45,021 bases of DNA from an uncultured Treponema sp. (GTDB lineage Bacteria > Spirochaetota > Spirochaetia > Treponematales > Treponemataceae). Position numbers and translations under genes: made by a program. The notes below the pieces were generated by a model. It saw only the letters and a program-made list of their open reading frames with translations, was not told the DNA's origin and ran no database searches. Below, one piece after another: positions 1 through 9,159 of this stretch (its first letter is position 1; each line of letters opens with the position of its first letter). Where the stretch lies: positions 1 through 45,021 of the forward strand of contig CALHVG010000079.1 of NCBI GenBank assembly GCA_938039145.1, read 5' to 3'.

Positions 1-299
1 GCGATGCGAAAGGTTCGTTCCGAGCGATGCGAAAGGTTCGTTCCGAGCGATGCGAAAGGTTCGTTCCGAGCGATGCGAGAGGTTCGTTCCGAGTTATGCG
101 AGAGGCTCGTTCCGAGCGATGCGAGAGGTTCGTTCCGAGTTATGCGAGAGGTTCGTTCCGAGCGATACGAAAGGTTCGAGCCGAGCGATACGAAAGGTTC
201 GTTCCGAGCGATGCGAGAGGTTCGTTCCGAGCGATGCGAGAGGTTCGTTCCGGGCGATGCGAAAGGCTCGTTCCGAGCGATACGAGAGGTTCGAGCAGG
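1..299. repeat. 23-bp tandem repeat, 13 copies
   Basis: Thirteen head-to-tail 23-bp units (consensus start GCGATGCGAAAGGTTCGTTC) fill the left edge, so the array probably continues outside the window. Each unit holds a small inverted repeat CGAR-AGG-YTCG. Its arms vary between copies: CGAA/TTCG (copies 1-3, 8-9), CGAG/TTCG with a G-T pair (4, 6, 7, 10, 11, 13), CGAG/CTCG (5) and CGAA/CTCG (12). Because 23 is not a multiple of 3 and the unit has no stop codon, all six frames stay open. I see no ribosome binding site and do not treat the open frames as genes. Confidence 0.95.
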
Positions 300-303
300 G
301 CGG

Positions 304-503
304 AGGGAAGCATTCCCTTTATTTGTAGGGAGCGGGTAGCCGCAATCAGGGCAGTATTAGCTCATTTTCAAATATGCGAGCCTAAATCTGCATATAAGCG
401 AGTTTGCCGCAAGGCAGACTCAAGTTGAAAACGGAACACGAGGTTCTGTTTTCAAACAAACTCGCCGTCCAAAAATGTACACGGAAGTTCATTCTTGGAC
501 GGC
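304..503. repeat. Cluster of four unrelated hairpins
   Basis: Between the 23-bp array and the lipoprotein gene lie consecutive stem-loops of unrelated sequence. They are AGGGAA/TTCCCT (304-318), GAGTTTGCC/GGCAGACTC with a GCAA tetraloop (400-421), TTGAAAACGGAAC/GTTCTGTTTTCAA (425-455), and GCCGTCCAAAAATG/CATTCTTGGACGGC with one mismatch (464-503). The last two could also help terminate transcription of the gene ending at 532, but neither has a strong T run on that strand. The pattern matches the other hairpin arrays in the window. Confidence 0.75.
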
Positions 504-531
504 ACACGGATGTCCGATTTTCAAACAATTA

Positions 532-3500
532 CTAAAACCCTACAAACTTATCCGGCGTTGTTCCCATAGTGCCCGCATTAGCCTTATAGGTTTCAAACTG
601 ACCTGAAGGCACTTTTATTCCCCCGTCCGGCAAGGATGTACAGCCGCTAAAAGCGCCGTTAAAATTGCCGATGCCGCTGTTATAAGGGCAATGCATTTTT
701 ACGCTTTGTAATTTTTTACAGTTTTGAAAACATTTACTTATAGCAAAAACCCCTGCAGGAATATCGGGAGCTGTAACTAAATTTTTACAGTTGTAAAAAC
801 ATAACTCCATATCCGTAACACCTGAAGGAATATCGGGAACTGTAGTTAAACCTTTACAGTCGTAAAAACAAGCTCGCATATCCGTAACGCCGGAAGGAAA
901 ATTTTCCAAAGAAACAAGGTTTTTACACTGAGAAAAACAAGCGCTCATATCGGTAACGGAAAGACCGTCGGGCAGTTTAAGCGCAACTTTTTTAGGGTCG
1001 GCAGCTTTTATCTTTTGTCCGAGTGCTCCGGGATCCGGGGGTGACCCGTATGAACCCGTTAAGTCCGCCGGGGATATACCGGTTACTTCGATATAATTCA
1101 CTTCGTTTTCCGAAGCATTGGCAAGGTAGGCTTCCAACTGACCATGCGGTACTTCCGTATATCTGCCCTGTTTGAGACAGCCGTTTCCGCCGACCGTCCA
1201 CTCCTGTGGTGCGGGAGAGGTTTGCGGCGTTACGGCAAACTTATATGTCTCGTTCTCAAGGGTTACGCCCGAAGCGGCTGCAAGCACTTGCGTACTCGTC
1301 AGGTATTTGTCGTCCGGTACGGTAATGCGGGCGACGGGGGCTGTACCGGTCAAAACGCTGTCAACGGTTATCTTGGCGCCGTCTTTCAAATACACGTCGT
1401 TTTTGCCGGCTATGTTTGCATCTCCTCCCGTTGACGGGGTAATGCGTGAGGAACCTTTCATTTTAAACGTGCCTCCTTCGACATACACACCGCCGTCGCC
1501 TTGATTGCCGGTAAGGGTGCAGTTTTCCATGGTGAAAGTGCCGCCTGTTACATAAATTCCTCCGCCGCAACCAGCTTTATTATTGGTAAGGGTGCAGCCT
1601 TTCACGGTGAGATTACCGTTGTCAGCCTGAATGCCGCCTGCGTCTCTTCCGGTATTGCTGCTAAGCGTGCAGTTTTTCATGGTTATAGTGCCGTTTTTTA
1701 CATGAATGCCGCCGCAGTATTGCGCGTTGTTTCCTTTTGTTTTACCGGAGTCGTTACCGTCGTAGAATTGCTCGCCGCCGATTGTTGCGTTTTCAAGCGT
1801 TACAGTGCCGCTTTTTACATAGATACCGCCGCCTGATCCGCCGGTATAATTGTGGTATATTTTGGTTGTATCTTTTATTTCGACAGAGCCGCTTTCTACA
1901 TACACTCCGCCGCCGCCGGTGTCGTCGTCAGCACCTATAGTTTTATTGTCGGTAATGGTGCAGCTTTTGATGGTGAGAGTACCTTTTGTGTAAATGCCGG
2001 CACCGTTGAACCTTGCCGTGTTGCCGATAATCTGTGCATTGTTCTGCATAGTCAAGGTGCAGGTTTCGCCGACATAGATGCCTCCGCCGCCGTCTGAGCC
2101 GGTGCCGTTTCCGGTCGCTTTGTTTGCGTCAGCCTCTTCCGTACCGCCGATGGTGCCTCCGCTGATGGTTACGGTGGAGGGGGTGTTCGACGGAGCGCCG
2201 GCCTTTTGTGCGTATATTGCGCCGCCCGACTTTGCCTCGTTGCCCGTAAGGGTGCAGTCTGTCATTTCGACGGTTGCGCCCTGTGCAAAGATTGCACCGC
2301 CGCCTGAGTCTGAGCCGCTGCCGCTTGCTTTGCATTTTTTAATGGTTGTGTTCGTGAGCTTTACGGTGCCGCCCTTGCCGCATCCTATCGCTCCGCCTTT
2401 TTCCGCCTGACAGTCTTCGATAATGCAGTCTGAAAGTTCCGCTGTAGTGCCGCCGCCGGAAGGAATAAGAATTGCACCTCCGCCGAGTGTTCCTCCTGCT
2501 ATGCCTTTGCCGCCTTTAAGCGTCAGATTTTCAAGTTTGAGCGTTTTGCCTCTGTCCATATCAAAGATGCTGTGGGCATTTGTGTTGAGAGCCCCACGAT
2601 TTGCATTCAGAATGTCAGAATCCGCTCCGTTTTTGCCCCGTATAGTCAGGTTCTTTTTGATTTCTATTTTGCCGCCGCTGCCGTTGGTCGCCTTTATTGC
2701 GCCATCTATTATGATGACATCGTCGTCATTCGCCGCAGCAACCGCATCTTTGAGTTTTTTCCATGCGTCTCCCGAGCTGTCTATAACTACGGGTGTCTTT
2801 TGTAAGAAGCCGGTACTGTTTATTTCCCATTGCTGCGTATTTCCACTGCCTAAGTCTTTCGGCGTTACGGTAAACTTGCCGTGTTCCGTACCGACTGCAC
2901 CGCCTGTAAGCACTTGTGTGGTCGTATTGTAGGTGTCAGGCGTAATGCGTGCGACGGGAACGGCACCGGATAGAGTTTCACTCAGTTTTATCTTACAGCC
3001 GTCCATCAAATAGACATCGTTTTTGAGCGGAGCATTTGCATCGCTTCCTGTTGACGGAGTAACGATTGCGCTTCCTTGCATATTCAATACGCTGCCTGTA
3101 TCTACAAAGACGCCCCCTCCGTGAAACTTCGCCGTGTTGCCGATTACGTTTGCCGTCCCCAAAAGCGTTACCGCGCTGTTCGTGCCGCTTACAAAGATTC
3201 CGCCGCCCTTGCCGCTTGAGCCGGTTGTGTTCGCTTCTCTTACGCTTGTGCCGCCGATAACGCCGCCGTTTATGGTAACATTCGCAGGGGTAGAACCGTT
3301 TGAGCGCGCACAGATACCGCCGCCTGCAAGCGTTCCCGTGTTGCCCTTTATGGTGCAGGAATTCAGTTCAACGCTACCACCTTTGGCGAAAATGCCGCCG
3401 CCTTCGTCTGCCGTGTTGCCGGTAATTTTAGCACCGTCTTTAAGCGTTACTGTGCAGTTGCCACCCTCTACATAAATGCCGCCGCCGTTGCCACTTGTAC

Positions 3501-6500
3501 CGCTTGCTGTATTTGGTTCACCTGCCCACCTACCTCCGATTTCTCCGCCGGAAATGATGAGCGTCGCATCTCCTCCGCCGTTTTTATTGATATGAATTGC
3601 GCCGCCGTTATTTGCCTTATTACCGGTAATAGTGCAGCCCGTCAAATTGATTGTCCCGCCCGTTGCGCAAATTGCGCCGCCGGAAGCCGTCGCCTCACAA
3701 TCCTTTATCGTCGAATTGTTCAGAGTGAGTGTGCCGCCGTCTTCTGCATATATGCCGCCGCCCTGTCCGGTACAACCGCCGGTGGTTATCGCCTTACAGC
3801 CGGAAATGGTTACATTACTAAGCGATGCAGAGCCGCCGTTCAGTCGTATAGCTCCGCCTGATGACGCAAGCGGATCAGACGGAGCATTAATTCCTGCCTC
3901 TCCGCCTTTAAGCGTCAGGTCTTGGAGCGTGAGCGTTCTGCCGCTTGTTACTTTGAAGATGCGATGCTTTGTAGACGGGTGATTCACGCCGTCTTTGTTT
4001 GCGTCAAGGGCCGCCGAAACCCCTCTGCCTTTTATCGTTAAGTTTTTGCTGATTTCAAGCTCACCTGAGTTATCGGTATCGTTCGTTGCCTTAATTTCGC
4101 CGATTATGGTAAAGACATCCTCGTCATCAGCCGCCGCAACCGCATCTTTGAGCTTCTTCCACGCAAGCGAATCACTGCCTTTTATTGTTATCGGCGGCTT
4201 TTGAAGGTATCCGTTGTTCTTTATTGTCCATACAAGCGGAGGTGTACCTGATTCCGTTGTTACAGTGAACTTTGCGTGTTCACTGCCGACTGCACCGCCT
4301 GTAAGCACTTGCGTGGTGGAAGCGTAGGTGGCAGGCGTAATGCGTGCGACGGGTAAAGTTCCGGTCAATGCGGCGGGAACGGTTATCATCTTGCCGTTCT
4401 TCAAAAATACTTCGTTTTTGCCCATTGCGTTTTCGTCCGGTCCGCTTGACGGGGTGATGCGTGAGGAACCTTTCATTGTGAATGTGCCTTCTGCGACATA
4501 CACACCTCCGCCGCCGTTGTTGTTTGCTACATTGTCGGTAAGAGTGCAGTCTGTCATGGTGAATGCGCTGCCGCTGGCATACACGCCGCCACCGCCATTA
4601 AAGTTTGCTGCATTGTCGGTAAGTGTGCAGGTTTCCATAGTAAGAGAGCTTGTACCGCTTGTTAAAATGCCGCCGCCTCCGCCACCTGCATTGTTGTCGG
4701 TAAGGGTACAGCCGGTCATGGTGAGAGTGCTGTTGTCTGCATTAATACCGCCTCCGGTGCCGTTGCCTGAATCATTGTGGGTAAAGGTACACCCCTTTAT
4801 ATTCAAAGTGCCGTTACTTGCACTAATGCCGCCGCCGCCATTGCCGCCGCTGGTTGACTTATTGAAGGAAAGGGTGCTGTCCTTAATGCTGAGAGTACCG
4901 CTTGCTACATAGATACCGCCGCCGTCTTTTGCTTTGTTGCCTTTTGTTTTAGCGAGGTCTGTACCTTCATAGTCTTGCTCTCCGCCGATTGTTGCGTTTA
5001 TGAGCGTTACAGAGCCGCTTGCCATATAAATACCGCCGCCTGATACGTCTGCCTTATTGTGCGCTATGGTAGTTGAGCCTTTTATTTCCGCCGTGCCGGA
5101 GACGCACACGCCGCCGCCCGAATCGCCGGTCGTCTTATTGTCGGAAATGGCGCAGCTATCTACGGTGAGCGCGCCTCTTGCATGAATGCCGCCGCCGGAA
5201 CCGCTTGCCGTGTTTGCGGTAACGGAACAATGCTCAATGACAAGCGTACTGTCATTTTCTGCGTGAATGCCGCCGCCGGATGTCGCGCTTTCGTTGCCGG
5301 TAACTTTTGCATTGTCCTTCATCGTCAAGGAACAGCCGATATCGATATGAATACCGCCGCCGCTGCCATAGTTCGTTTTGTTTTTGTCAGCTGCATCCGT
5401 ACCGCCTATGGTACCGCCTGAGATTGTTACGGAAGATGCCGTAGTTCCTCCGACTCTTTCCGCATAGATGCCGCCGCCTGCGTTCGCGGCCTCGTTCCCT
5501 TTAACGTCGCAGTTCTTCATATTGAGCGCGCCGCCTTGTAGCAGGATGCCGCCGCCGTTGCCGTTTTCGTTAGAAGCGTCAGGCTTTCCGCCTTTGAGCG
5601 TAAGGTTTTGGAGCGTAAGCGTTTTGCCGCTTGTTACTTTGAAGATGCGGTGGTTTTGACCGTTTGCGTCGAGTTTGTCTGTGGCCGCTCCTGTCTTTCC
5701 CTGTATCGTAAGATTTCTTCCAATCGTAATTTCACCGCTGTTGCCGCTGTCTGTCGTCGCTTTTATTTCGCCGTCTATAACGATGACGCTTACTCCGTTT
5801 GTCTTTGCGGCTTCTTCTTTGAGTTTTTTCCATGCCCCGTCTTCGTCCGACTTGATTTCTACCGCTTTGTCGGACCACTTTGCGTAAATTATGGTATTGC
5901 TTCTAATCGTGTCGTCCGTAAAATTCCATTCGTTTGTACCGTCTTCTTCTTTGTACCATCCGACGAATACGTTTCCGACCCGTGTCGGCGATGCCGAAGG
6001 AGCTGTAACCGTGCGTCCGTGCAGGACGGTTTCGGTTTTTGCAGTTGAATCGTCGGCAAATTTTCCGCCGTTCGCATTGAACGTTACTGTGTGCAGTTTT
6101 AAGATTTTGTAATACTTGGTTTTGAGCGTTGTGGGATTATAGCCGTCGCCTTTTGTGTTGTATTTTACTTCGTAGAGTTTTTCGTTTTTACCGTTTAAGC
6201 TGAGCGGAACGTTCGCAGGGTTTCCGTTGTATTCGTTTGAAATTCCCGTGTTTACGTCCGTTACAGTGCAGTGAACGGTTGTGCCGCTTGAAGTACATGA
6301 TATTATAAGCTGCGCTTCAGGCTTTGTGCCGGCTGCCTGTATGATGAATGGAAGAGCGTTAGTGCCGCTTCCCGATTCTTGAGTGCCTGCGTTTAGCATA
6401 ACGGTTTCTTCCGCAGGTTTATTTATAGTAGTTCCTGTTTCAAGTTTTTCGGAAGAAAGTCCCTTTTGGTCTTTTAGTGTAACTGTGTACTCTTTATATG

Positions 6501-7284
6501 CACTGCCGACTTGTCTGTCGGTCTTGTAGAACAAAGTCCAATTTCCTGTAGGTACGGCTTCCGCACCGTGAGTTGTAAGTTGTATTACTTCTGTCCGTGT
6601 TATAAAACTTTCGTACATCGGTTTTACAAAGTCCAAACCTGAATCGTTTATTTTAAGCTCGTATGAAGATTCGTTGATTACGATTTCTGCAATATCCTTG
6701 TGGAGTTTTTTGCCGTTGACCTGTGCGTCCATATCGGGAACAGTCAAACATAAAACATAATGGGGAGTGCTTTCATTTGTTTGGGCAAGAATAACGGACG
6801 GCTGCGGCGGTTTTGTATTCGACTTGATTTTGAAAGTGTAGGGCTTTTTGAATTTTCTGCTGTCGTCCGCAACCAGCGTAAGTGTCGCCCCCAAGTCCTT
6901 TTGCCCCCATTCATGCTTTTTAAGAAATTGTGCGGTGTAGGTGAGTTTTAATTCCTTAGAGGAAAGTTTCTCAATCATATAATCCACACCGAAAACCGGC
7001 TGCGGGTCAAAGTCATTGAATTGAATCATCTCTGTGTTGCCGACGGACGGCATAACAAGGTTGAAATTCTTGGGATTAGCAACATTCAGTATGACTTCGG
7101 CATTTTTATCGGAAGCAATACTTATAATGCCTTCGATATCGTTTTGATTCGGAACATTCACAATGGAAGTAGTTACAAATGCCTCCGAACCCCAATAGCT
7201 GAAATATTCTCCTACAGGTTGATTCAAAAATGAACAGGATGCAAGCAATAATGCCGGAATGACGGAAATCAATGCTTTTTTCAT
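532..7284 (-). CDS. Giant surface lipoprotein: InlB repeat, three Pmp-like beta-helix modules, BspA-like LRR tail
   Basis: About 2250 residues. The N-terminus is a lipoprotein signal (MKKALISVIPALLLASC), so the protein should be lipid-anchored and probably surface exposed. After about 400 residues of unassigned sequence comes one Listeria-Bacteroides (InlB_B) repeat (FNANGGKF ... FVGWY ... IYAKW, near 405-475). Three long modules follow, starting near residues 486, 1043 and 1509. Each opens with a WKKLK motif and an 'LTLQ.LTLKGG' strand, runs through many GGGI(Y/H) and 'CTLTDN' type rungs of a right-handed beta-helix (chlamydial Pmp-like), and closes with a 'NDVYLKDG ... PVARITP ... TQVL' block. 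The tail (about 2050-2253) has BspA/DUF285 leucine-rich repeats (VTDM..CF..CK.L). ATG 7284 is preferred over TTG 7293 because GAGGAG lies 11 nt before the ATG but only 2 nt before the TTG. Ligand unknown; adhesion is an inference. Confidence 0.93.
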   Translation of the reverse strand: MKKALISVIPALLLASCSFLNQPVGEYFSYWGSEAFVTTSIVNVPNQNDIEGIISIASDKNAEVILNVANPKNFNLVMPSVGNTEMIQFNDFDPQPVFGVDYMIEKLSSKELKLTYTAQFLKKHEWGQKDLGATLTLVADDSRKFKKPYTFKIKSNTKPPQPSVILAQTNESTPHYVLCLTVPDMDAQVNGKKLHKDIAEIVINESSYELKINDSGLDFVKPMYESFITRTEVIQLTTHGAEAVPTGNWTLFYKTDRQVGSAYKEYTVTLKDQKGLSSEKLETGTTINKPAEETVMLNAGTQESGSGTNALPFIIQAAGTKPEAQLIISCTSSGTTVHCTVTDVNTGISNEYNGNPANVPLSLNGKNEKLYEVKYNTKGDGYNPTTLKTKYYKILKLHTVTFNANGGKFADDSTAKTETVLHGRTVTAPSASPTRVGNVFVGWYKEEDGTNEWNFTDDTIRSNTIIYAKWSDKAVEIKSDEDGAWKKLKEEAAKTNGVSVIVIDGEIKATTDSGNSGEITIGRNLTIQGKTGAATDKLDANGQNHRIFKVTSGKTLTLQNLTLKGGKPDASNENGNGGGILLQGGALNMKNCDVKGNEAANAGGGIYAERVGGTTASSVTISGGTIGGTDAADKNKTNYGSGGGIHIDIGCSLTMKDNAKVTGNESATSGGGIHAENDSTLVIEHCSVTANTASGSGGGIHARGALTVDSCAISDNKTTGDSGGGVCVSGTAEIKGSTTIAHNKADVSGGGIYMASGSVTLINATIGGEQDYEGTDLAKTKGNKAKDGGGIYVASGTLSIKDSTLSFNKSTSGGNGGGGISASNGTLNIKGCTFTHNDSGNGTGGGINADNSTLTMTGCTLTDNNAGGGGGGILTSGTSSLTMETCTLTDNAANFNGGGGVYASGSAFTMTDCTLTDNVANNNGGGGVYVAEGTFTMKGSSRITPSSGPDENAMGKNEVFLKNGKMITVPAALTGTLPVARITPATYASTTQVLTGGAVGSEHAKFTVTTESGTPPLVWTIKNNGYLQKPPITIKGSDSLAWKKLKDAVAAADDEDVFTIIGEIKATNDTDNSGELEISKNLTIKGRGVSAALDANKDGVNHPSTKHRIFKVTSGRTLTLQDLTLKGGEAGINAPSDPLASSGGAIRLNGGSASLSNVTISGCKAITTGGCTGQGGGIYAEDGGTLTLNNSTIKDCEATASGGAICATGGTINLTGCTITGNKANNGGAIHINKNGGGDATLIISGGEIGGRWAGEPNTASGTSGNGGGIYVEGGNCTVTLKDGAKITGNTADEGGGIFAKGGSVELNSCTIKGNTGTLAGGGICARSNGSTPANVTINGGVIGGTSVREANTTGSSGKGGGIFVSGTNSAVTLLGTANVIGNTAKFHGGGVFVDTGSVLNMQGSAIVTPSTGSDANAPLKNDVYLMDGCKIKLSETLSGAVPVARITPDTYNTTTQVLTGGAVGTEHGKFTVTPKDLGSGNTQQWEINSTGFLQKTPVVIDSSGDAWKKLKDAVAAANDDDVIIIDGAIKATNGSGGKIEIKKNLTIRGKNGADSDILNANRGALNTNAHSIFDMDRGKTLKLENLTLKGGKGIAGGTLGGGAILIPSGGGTTAELSDCIIEDCQAEKGGAIGCGKGGTVKLTNTTIKKCKASGSGSDSGGGAIFAQGATVEMTDCTLTGNEAKSGGAIYAQKAGAPSNTPSTVTISGGTIGGTEEADANKATGNGTGSDGGGGIYVGETCTLTMQNNAQIIGNTARFNGAGIYTKGTLTIKSCTITDNKTIGADDDTGGGGVYVESGSVEIKDTTKIYHNYTGGSGGGIYVKSGTVTLENATIGGEQFYDGNDSGKTKGNNAQYCGGIHVKNGTITMKNCTLSSNTGRDAGGIQADNGNLTVKGCTLTNNKAGCGGGIYVTGGTFTMENCTLTGNQGDGGVYVEGGTFKMKGSSRITPSTGGDANIAGKNDVYLKDGAKITVDSVLTGTAPVARITVPDDKYLTSTQVLAAASGVTLENETYKFAVTPQTSPAPQEWTVGGNGCLKQGRYTEVPHGQLEAYLANASENEVNYIEVTGISPADLTGSYGSPPDPGALGQKIKAADPKKVALKLPDGLSVTDMSACFSQCKNLVSLENFPSGVTDMRACFYDCKGLTTVPDIPSGVTDMELCFYNCKNLVTAPDIPAGVFAISKCFQNCKKLQSVKMHCPYNSGIGNFNGAFSGCTSLPDGGIKVPSGQFETYKANAGTMGTTPDKFVGF

Positions 7285-7368
7285 AAAACGCAACGCTCCT
7301 CTTAAAAAGATATCAGATTAAAAAACGCCCAACAAAAGTTTCTGTGCTTAACAGTATACCTGACCTTG

Positions 7369-7400
7369 TGTGCATTTTTCTGCACGGCAAAATATGCACA
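7369..7400. promoter_or_regulatory. Inverted repeat upstream of giant lipoprotein gene (possible operator)
   Basis: A perfect inverted repeat TGTGCAT ... ATGCACA spans 32 bp, with a third TGCAC copy between the arms. It lies about 85 bp upstream of the start at 7284. This is a plausible regulator site, but the regulator is unknown and no clear -35/-10 pair was found beside it. Confidence 0.3.
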
Positions 7401-7505
7401 GTATGAGAGCATTTTACAGGCAAAAGAATAAAATGTCGATATTTGGATATTATGGATGGCAAGGCGGGCGCATTGCAGGTAGGCTATGGATTTTTGATTT
7501 ATAAT

Positions 7506-7550
7506 TGTGTCGGAAACTGTTCATTCGGGCGAGAGGAATTTTCCGACACA
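7506..7550. repeat. Solitary long hairpin with GTTCAT loop
   Basis: TGTGTCGGAAA (7506-7516) pairs perfectly with TTTCCGACACA (7540-7550) across a 23-nt loop that contains GTTCAT. The same hexamer recurs in the stem I loops of the arrays at 31 kb and 44.5 kb, so this may be a single unit of the same element class. It lies between divergent genes and is not placed to terminate either of them. The rest of 7293-7648 shows nothing else I can support. Confidence 0.6.
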
Positions 7551-7648
7551 TGGCAGAGCGTAAAGTCTTACTTTGGTTTTTGTAGAAAAACGGGATTTTG
7601 AAGCGGTGAACGGGGTTTTAATTATGCAACCGCTTTTCCACATGGGCG

Positions 7649-7677
7649 TTGCACCAAGACCGCAAAAAAACTATAAT
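7649..7677 (+). promoter_or_regulatory. Sigma-70-type promoter for ychF
   Basis: TTGCAC, a 17-bp spacer and a perfect TATAAT. Transcription should start near 7684, leaving a leader of about 97 nt before the ychF start, which has its own GAGGAA ribosome binding site. Confidence 0.75.
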
Positions 7678-7780
7678 TCCACTAGGATTTTTAATACGAA
7701 AGGACGATTTTTCGTCTTCTTCGATAAGTTTAGTGCATTTAAAAAGCTAAAATCCCAAAATCCTTTTTCGAGGAATCGCC

Positions 7781-8911
7781 ATGTCTTTAGATTGCGGTAT
7801 AGTCGGATTACCGAATGTAGGTAAATCGACAATTTTTTCAGCGTTGACTTCAGCTCCGGCTGCGGCGGAAAATTTTCCGTTCTGCACGATTGACCCGAAT
7901 ATCGGAATTGTGCCTCTTCCCGACGAAAGGCTTGATTTTCTTGCGAAAGTGAACGAACCTAAAAAAATCACTCCGGCGACCGTAAAATTCGTGGACATCG
8001 CAGGGCTTATAAAAGGCGCAAGCAAAGGCGAAGGACTTGGAAATCAGTTTCTTGCAAATATACGGGAAACTGCCTGCATAGCTCACGTGGTACGTTGTTT
8101 TGAAAATCCTGACATAATGCACGTCCGTGAAGATGCGAACACGGAGGCGGCGATTGATCCGGAAAGCGATATTCTTACAATCAATTACGAACTTGCGCAG
8201 GCGGATTTGCAGACAATTTCGAAACGGGAAGAAAAAAACATAAAGACAGTCCGGGCGTTGGGAAAAGAGGCGGAAAAACAGCTTGCTCCATGGAACAGTG
8301 CGGTCGCAAAGATAAAGCCTCTTTTGCAGGACGGGAAATGTGCGCGCACGGCAAATCTTACCGATGACGAAAAACTTGCCGTAAAAGATATGTTCCTTCT
8401 TACGATGAAACCTACGCTGTACGTCGCAAATATCGACGAGGATTCCATACAAAAAGGCACGAACGATTACGTGGAAGTCGTAAAAAAAATCGCCGAAGCG
8501 GAAAATGCCGAAGTCGTGGTAATATCCGGAAAATTCGAAGCGGACCTTTCCGAAATCACAGATCCGTCGGAACGAAAAGATTTCATGGATGCCGTAGGTC
8601 TTAGCGAAAGCGGACTTACTACGCTTGCACGAAAGGCATATCACCTAATGGGTTTGCGCACATTTTTCACCGCAGGGAAGGATGAATGTCGGGCTTGGAC
8701 AATCAAAAAAGGCTACAAAGCTCCCGAAGCCGCCGGCGTAATCCACACGGATTTTGAAAAAGGTTTCATCAAAGCGGAAGCGTATTCTATTGACGAACTG
8801 AGGCAATACGGTTCCGAGGCGAAAATCAAAGAAGCCGGAAAATACCGTCAGGAAGGAAAAGAATACCTTGTCCAAGACGGCGATGTCCTTTTTTTCAAAT
8901 TCAACGTTTAG
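7781..8911 (+). CDS. ychF: Redox-regulated ATPase YchF (Obg family)
   Basis: The 376-residue protein is full length for YchF. The P-loop GLPNVGKST is at residues 9-17, the switch region NFPFCTIDPN follows, and the G3 segment reads DIAGLIKGASKGEGLGNQF. The usual GTPase NKxD is replaced by NIDE (in LYVANIDED), the change that makes YchF prefer ATP. A coiled-coil region and a C-terminal TGS domain (to ...VQDGDVLFFKFNV) complete the family layout. YchF binds ribosomes and is tied to stress and translation control. GAGGAA lies 7 nt before the ATG. It is transcribed alone from its own promoter. Confidence 0.98.
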   Translation: MSLDCGIVGLPNVGKSTIFSALTSAPAAAENFPFCTIDPNIGIVPLPDERLDFLAKVNEPKKITPATVKFVDIAGLIKGASKGEGLGNQFLANIRETACIAHVVRCFENPDIMHVREDANTEAAIDPESDILTINYELAQADLQTISKREEKNIKTVRALGKEAEKQLAPWNSAVAKIKPLLQDGKCARTANLTDDEKLAVKDMFLLTMKPTLYVANIDEDSIQKGTNDYVEVVKKIAEAENAEVVVISGKFEADLSEITDPSERKDFMDAVGLSESGLTTLARKAYHLMGLRTFFTAGKDECRAWTIKKGYKAPEAAGVIHTDFEKGFIKAEAYSIDELRQYGSEAKIKEAGKYRQEGKEYLVQDGDVLFFKFNV

Positions 8912-9159
8912 AAATTAATCAACGACGCTCTTTGTAAAAAATACATTTTGAAGTTCAGTGTGAGTTTTCTTTATGTAGTTCACCGGTTTACGTTTGTCTT
9001 TCTCTACGTTTCGGAACTCAAGTGAGCTAAGTTTTGCCCACTTTTCCCTTACAATCCCTGCCGCAAAAATATCCGTTTTATTTAAAACCTTTATTTCCGT
9101 TTTTCAAGTTTTTTCACCATATATGAAGTGAAGAAAAATCATTTTCATCGGAGGAACGC

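Noticed and set aside
4..428. Three overlapping Arg/Glu/Ser-rich open frames in the 23-bp repeat
   Set aside because: They are by-products of a stop-free 23-bp unit read in three frames; none has a ribosome binding site and all end soon after the repeat.
1144..6112. Many plus-strand open frames opposite the giant lipoprotein gene
   Set aside because: They are antisense shadows of GC-rich repetitive Gly/Ala/Thr codons; they lack start signals and recognisable domains.
7850..8644. 264-codon minus-strand frame inside ychF
   Set aside because: Antisense to a certain gene; Phe/Arg-rich product without domains.
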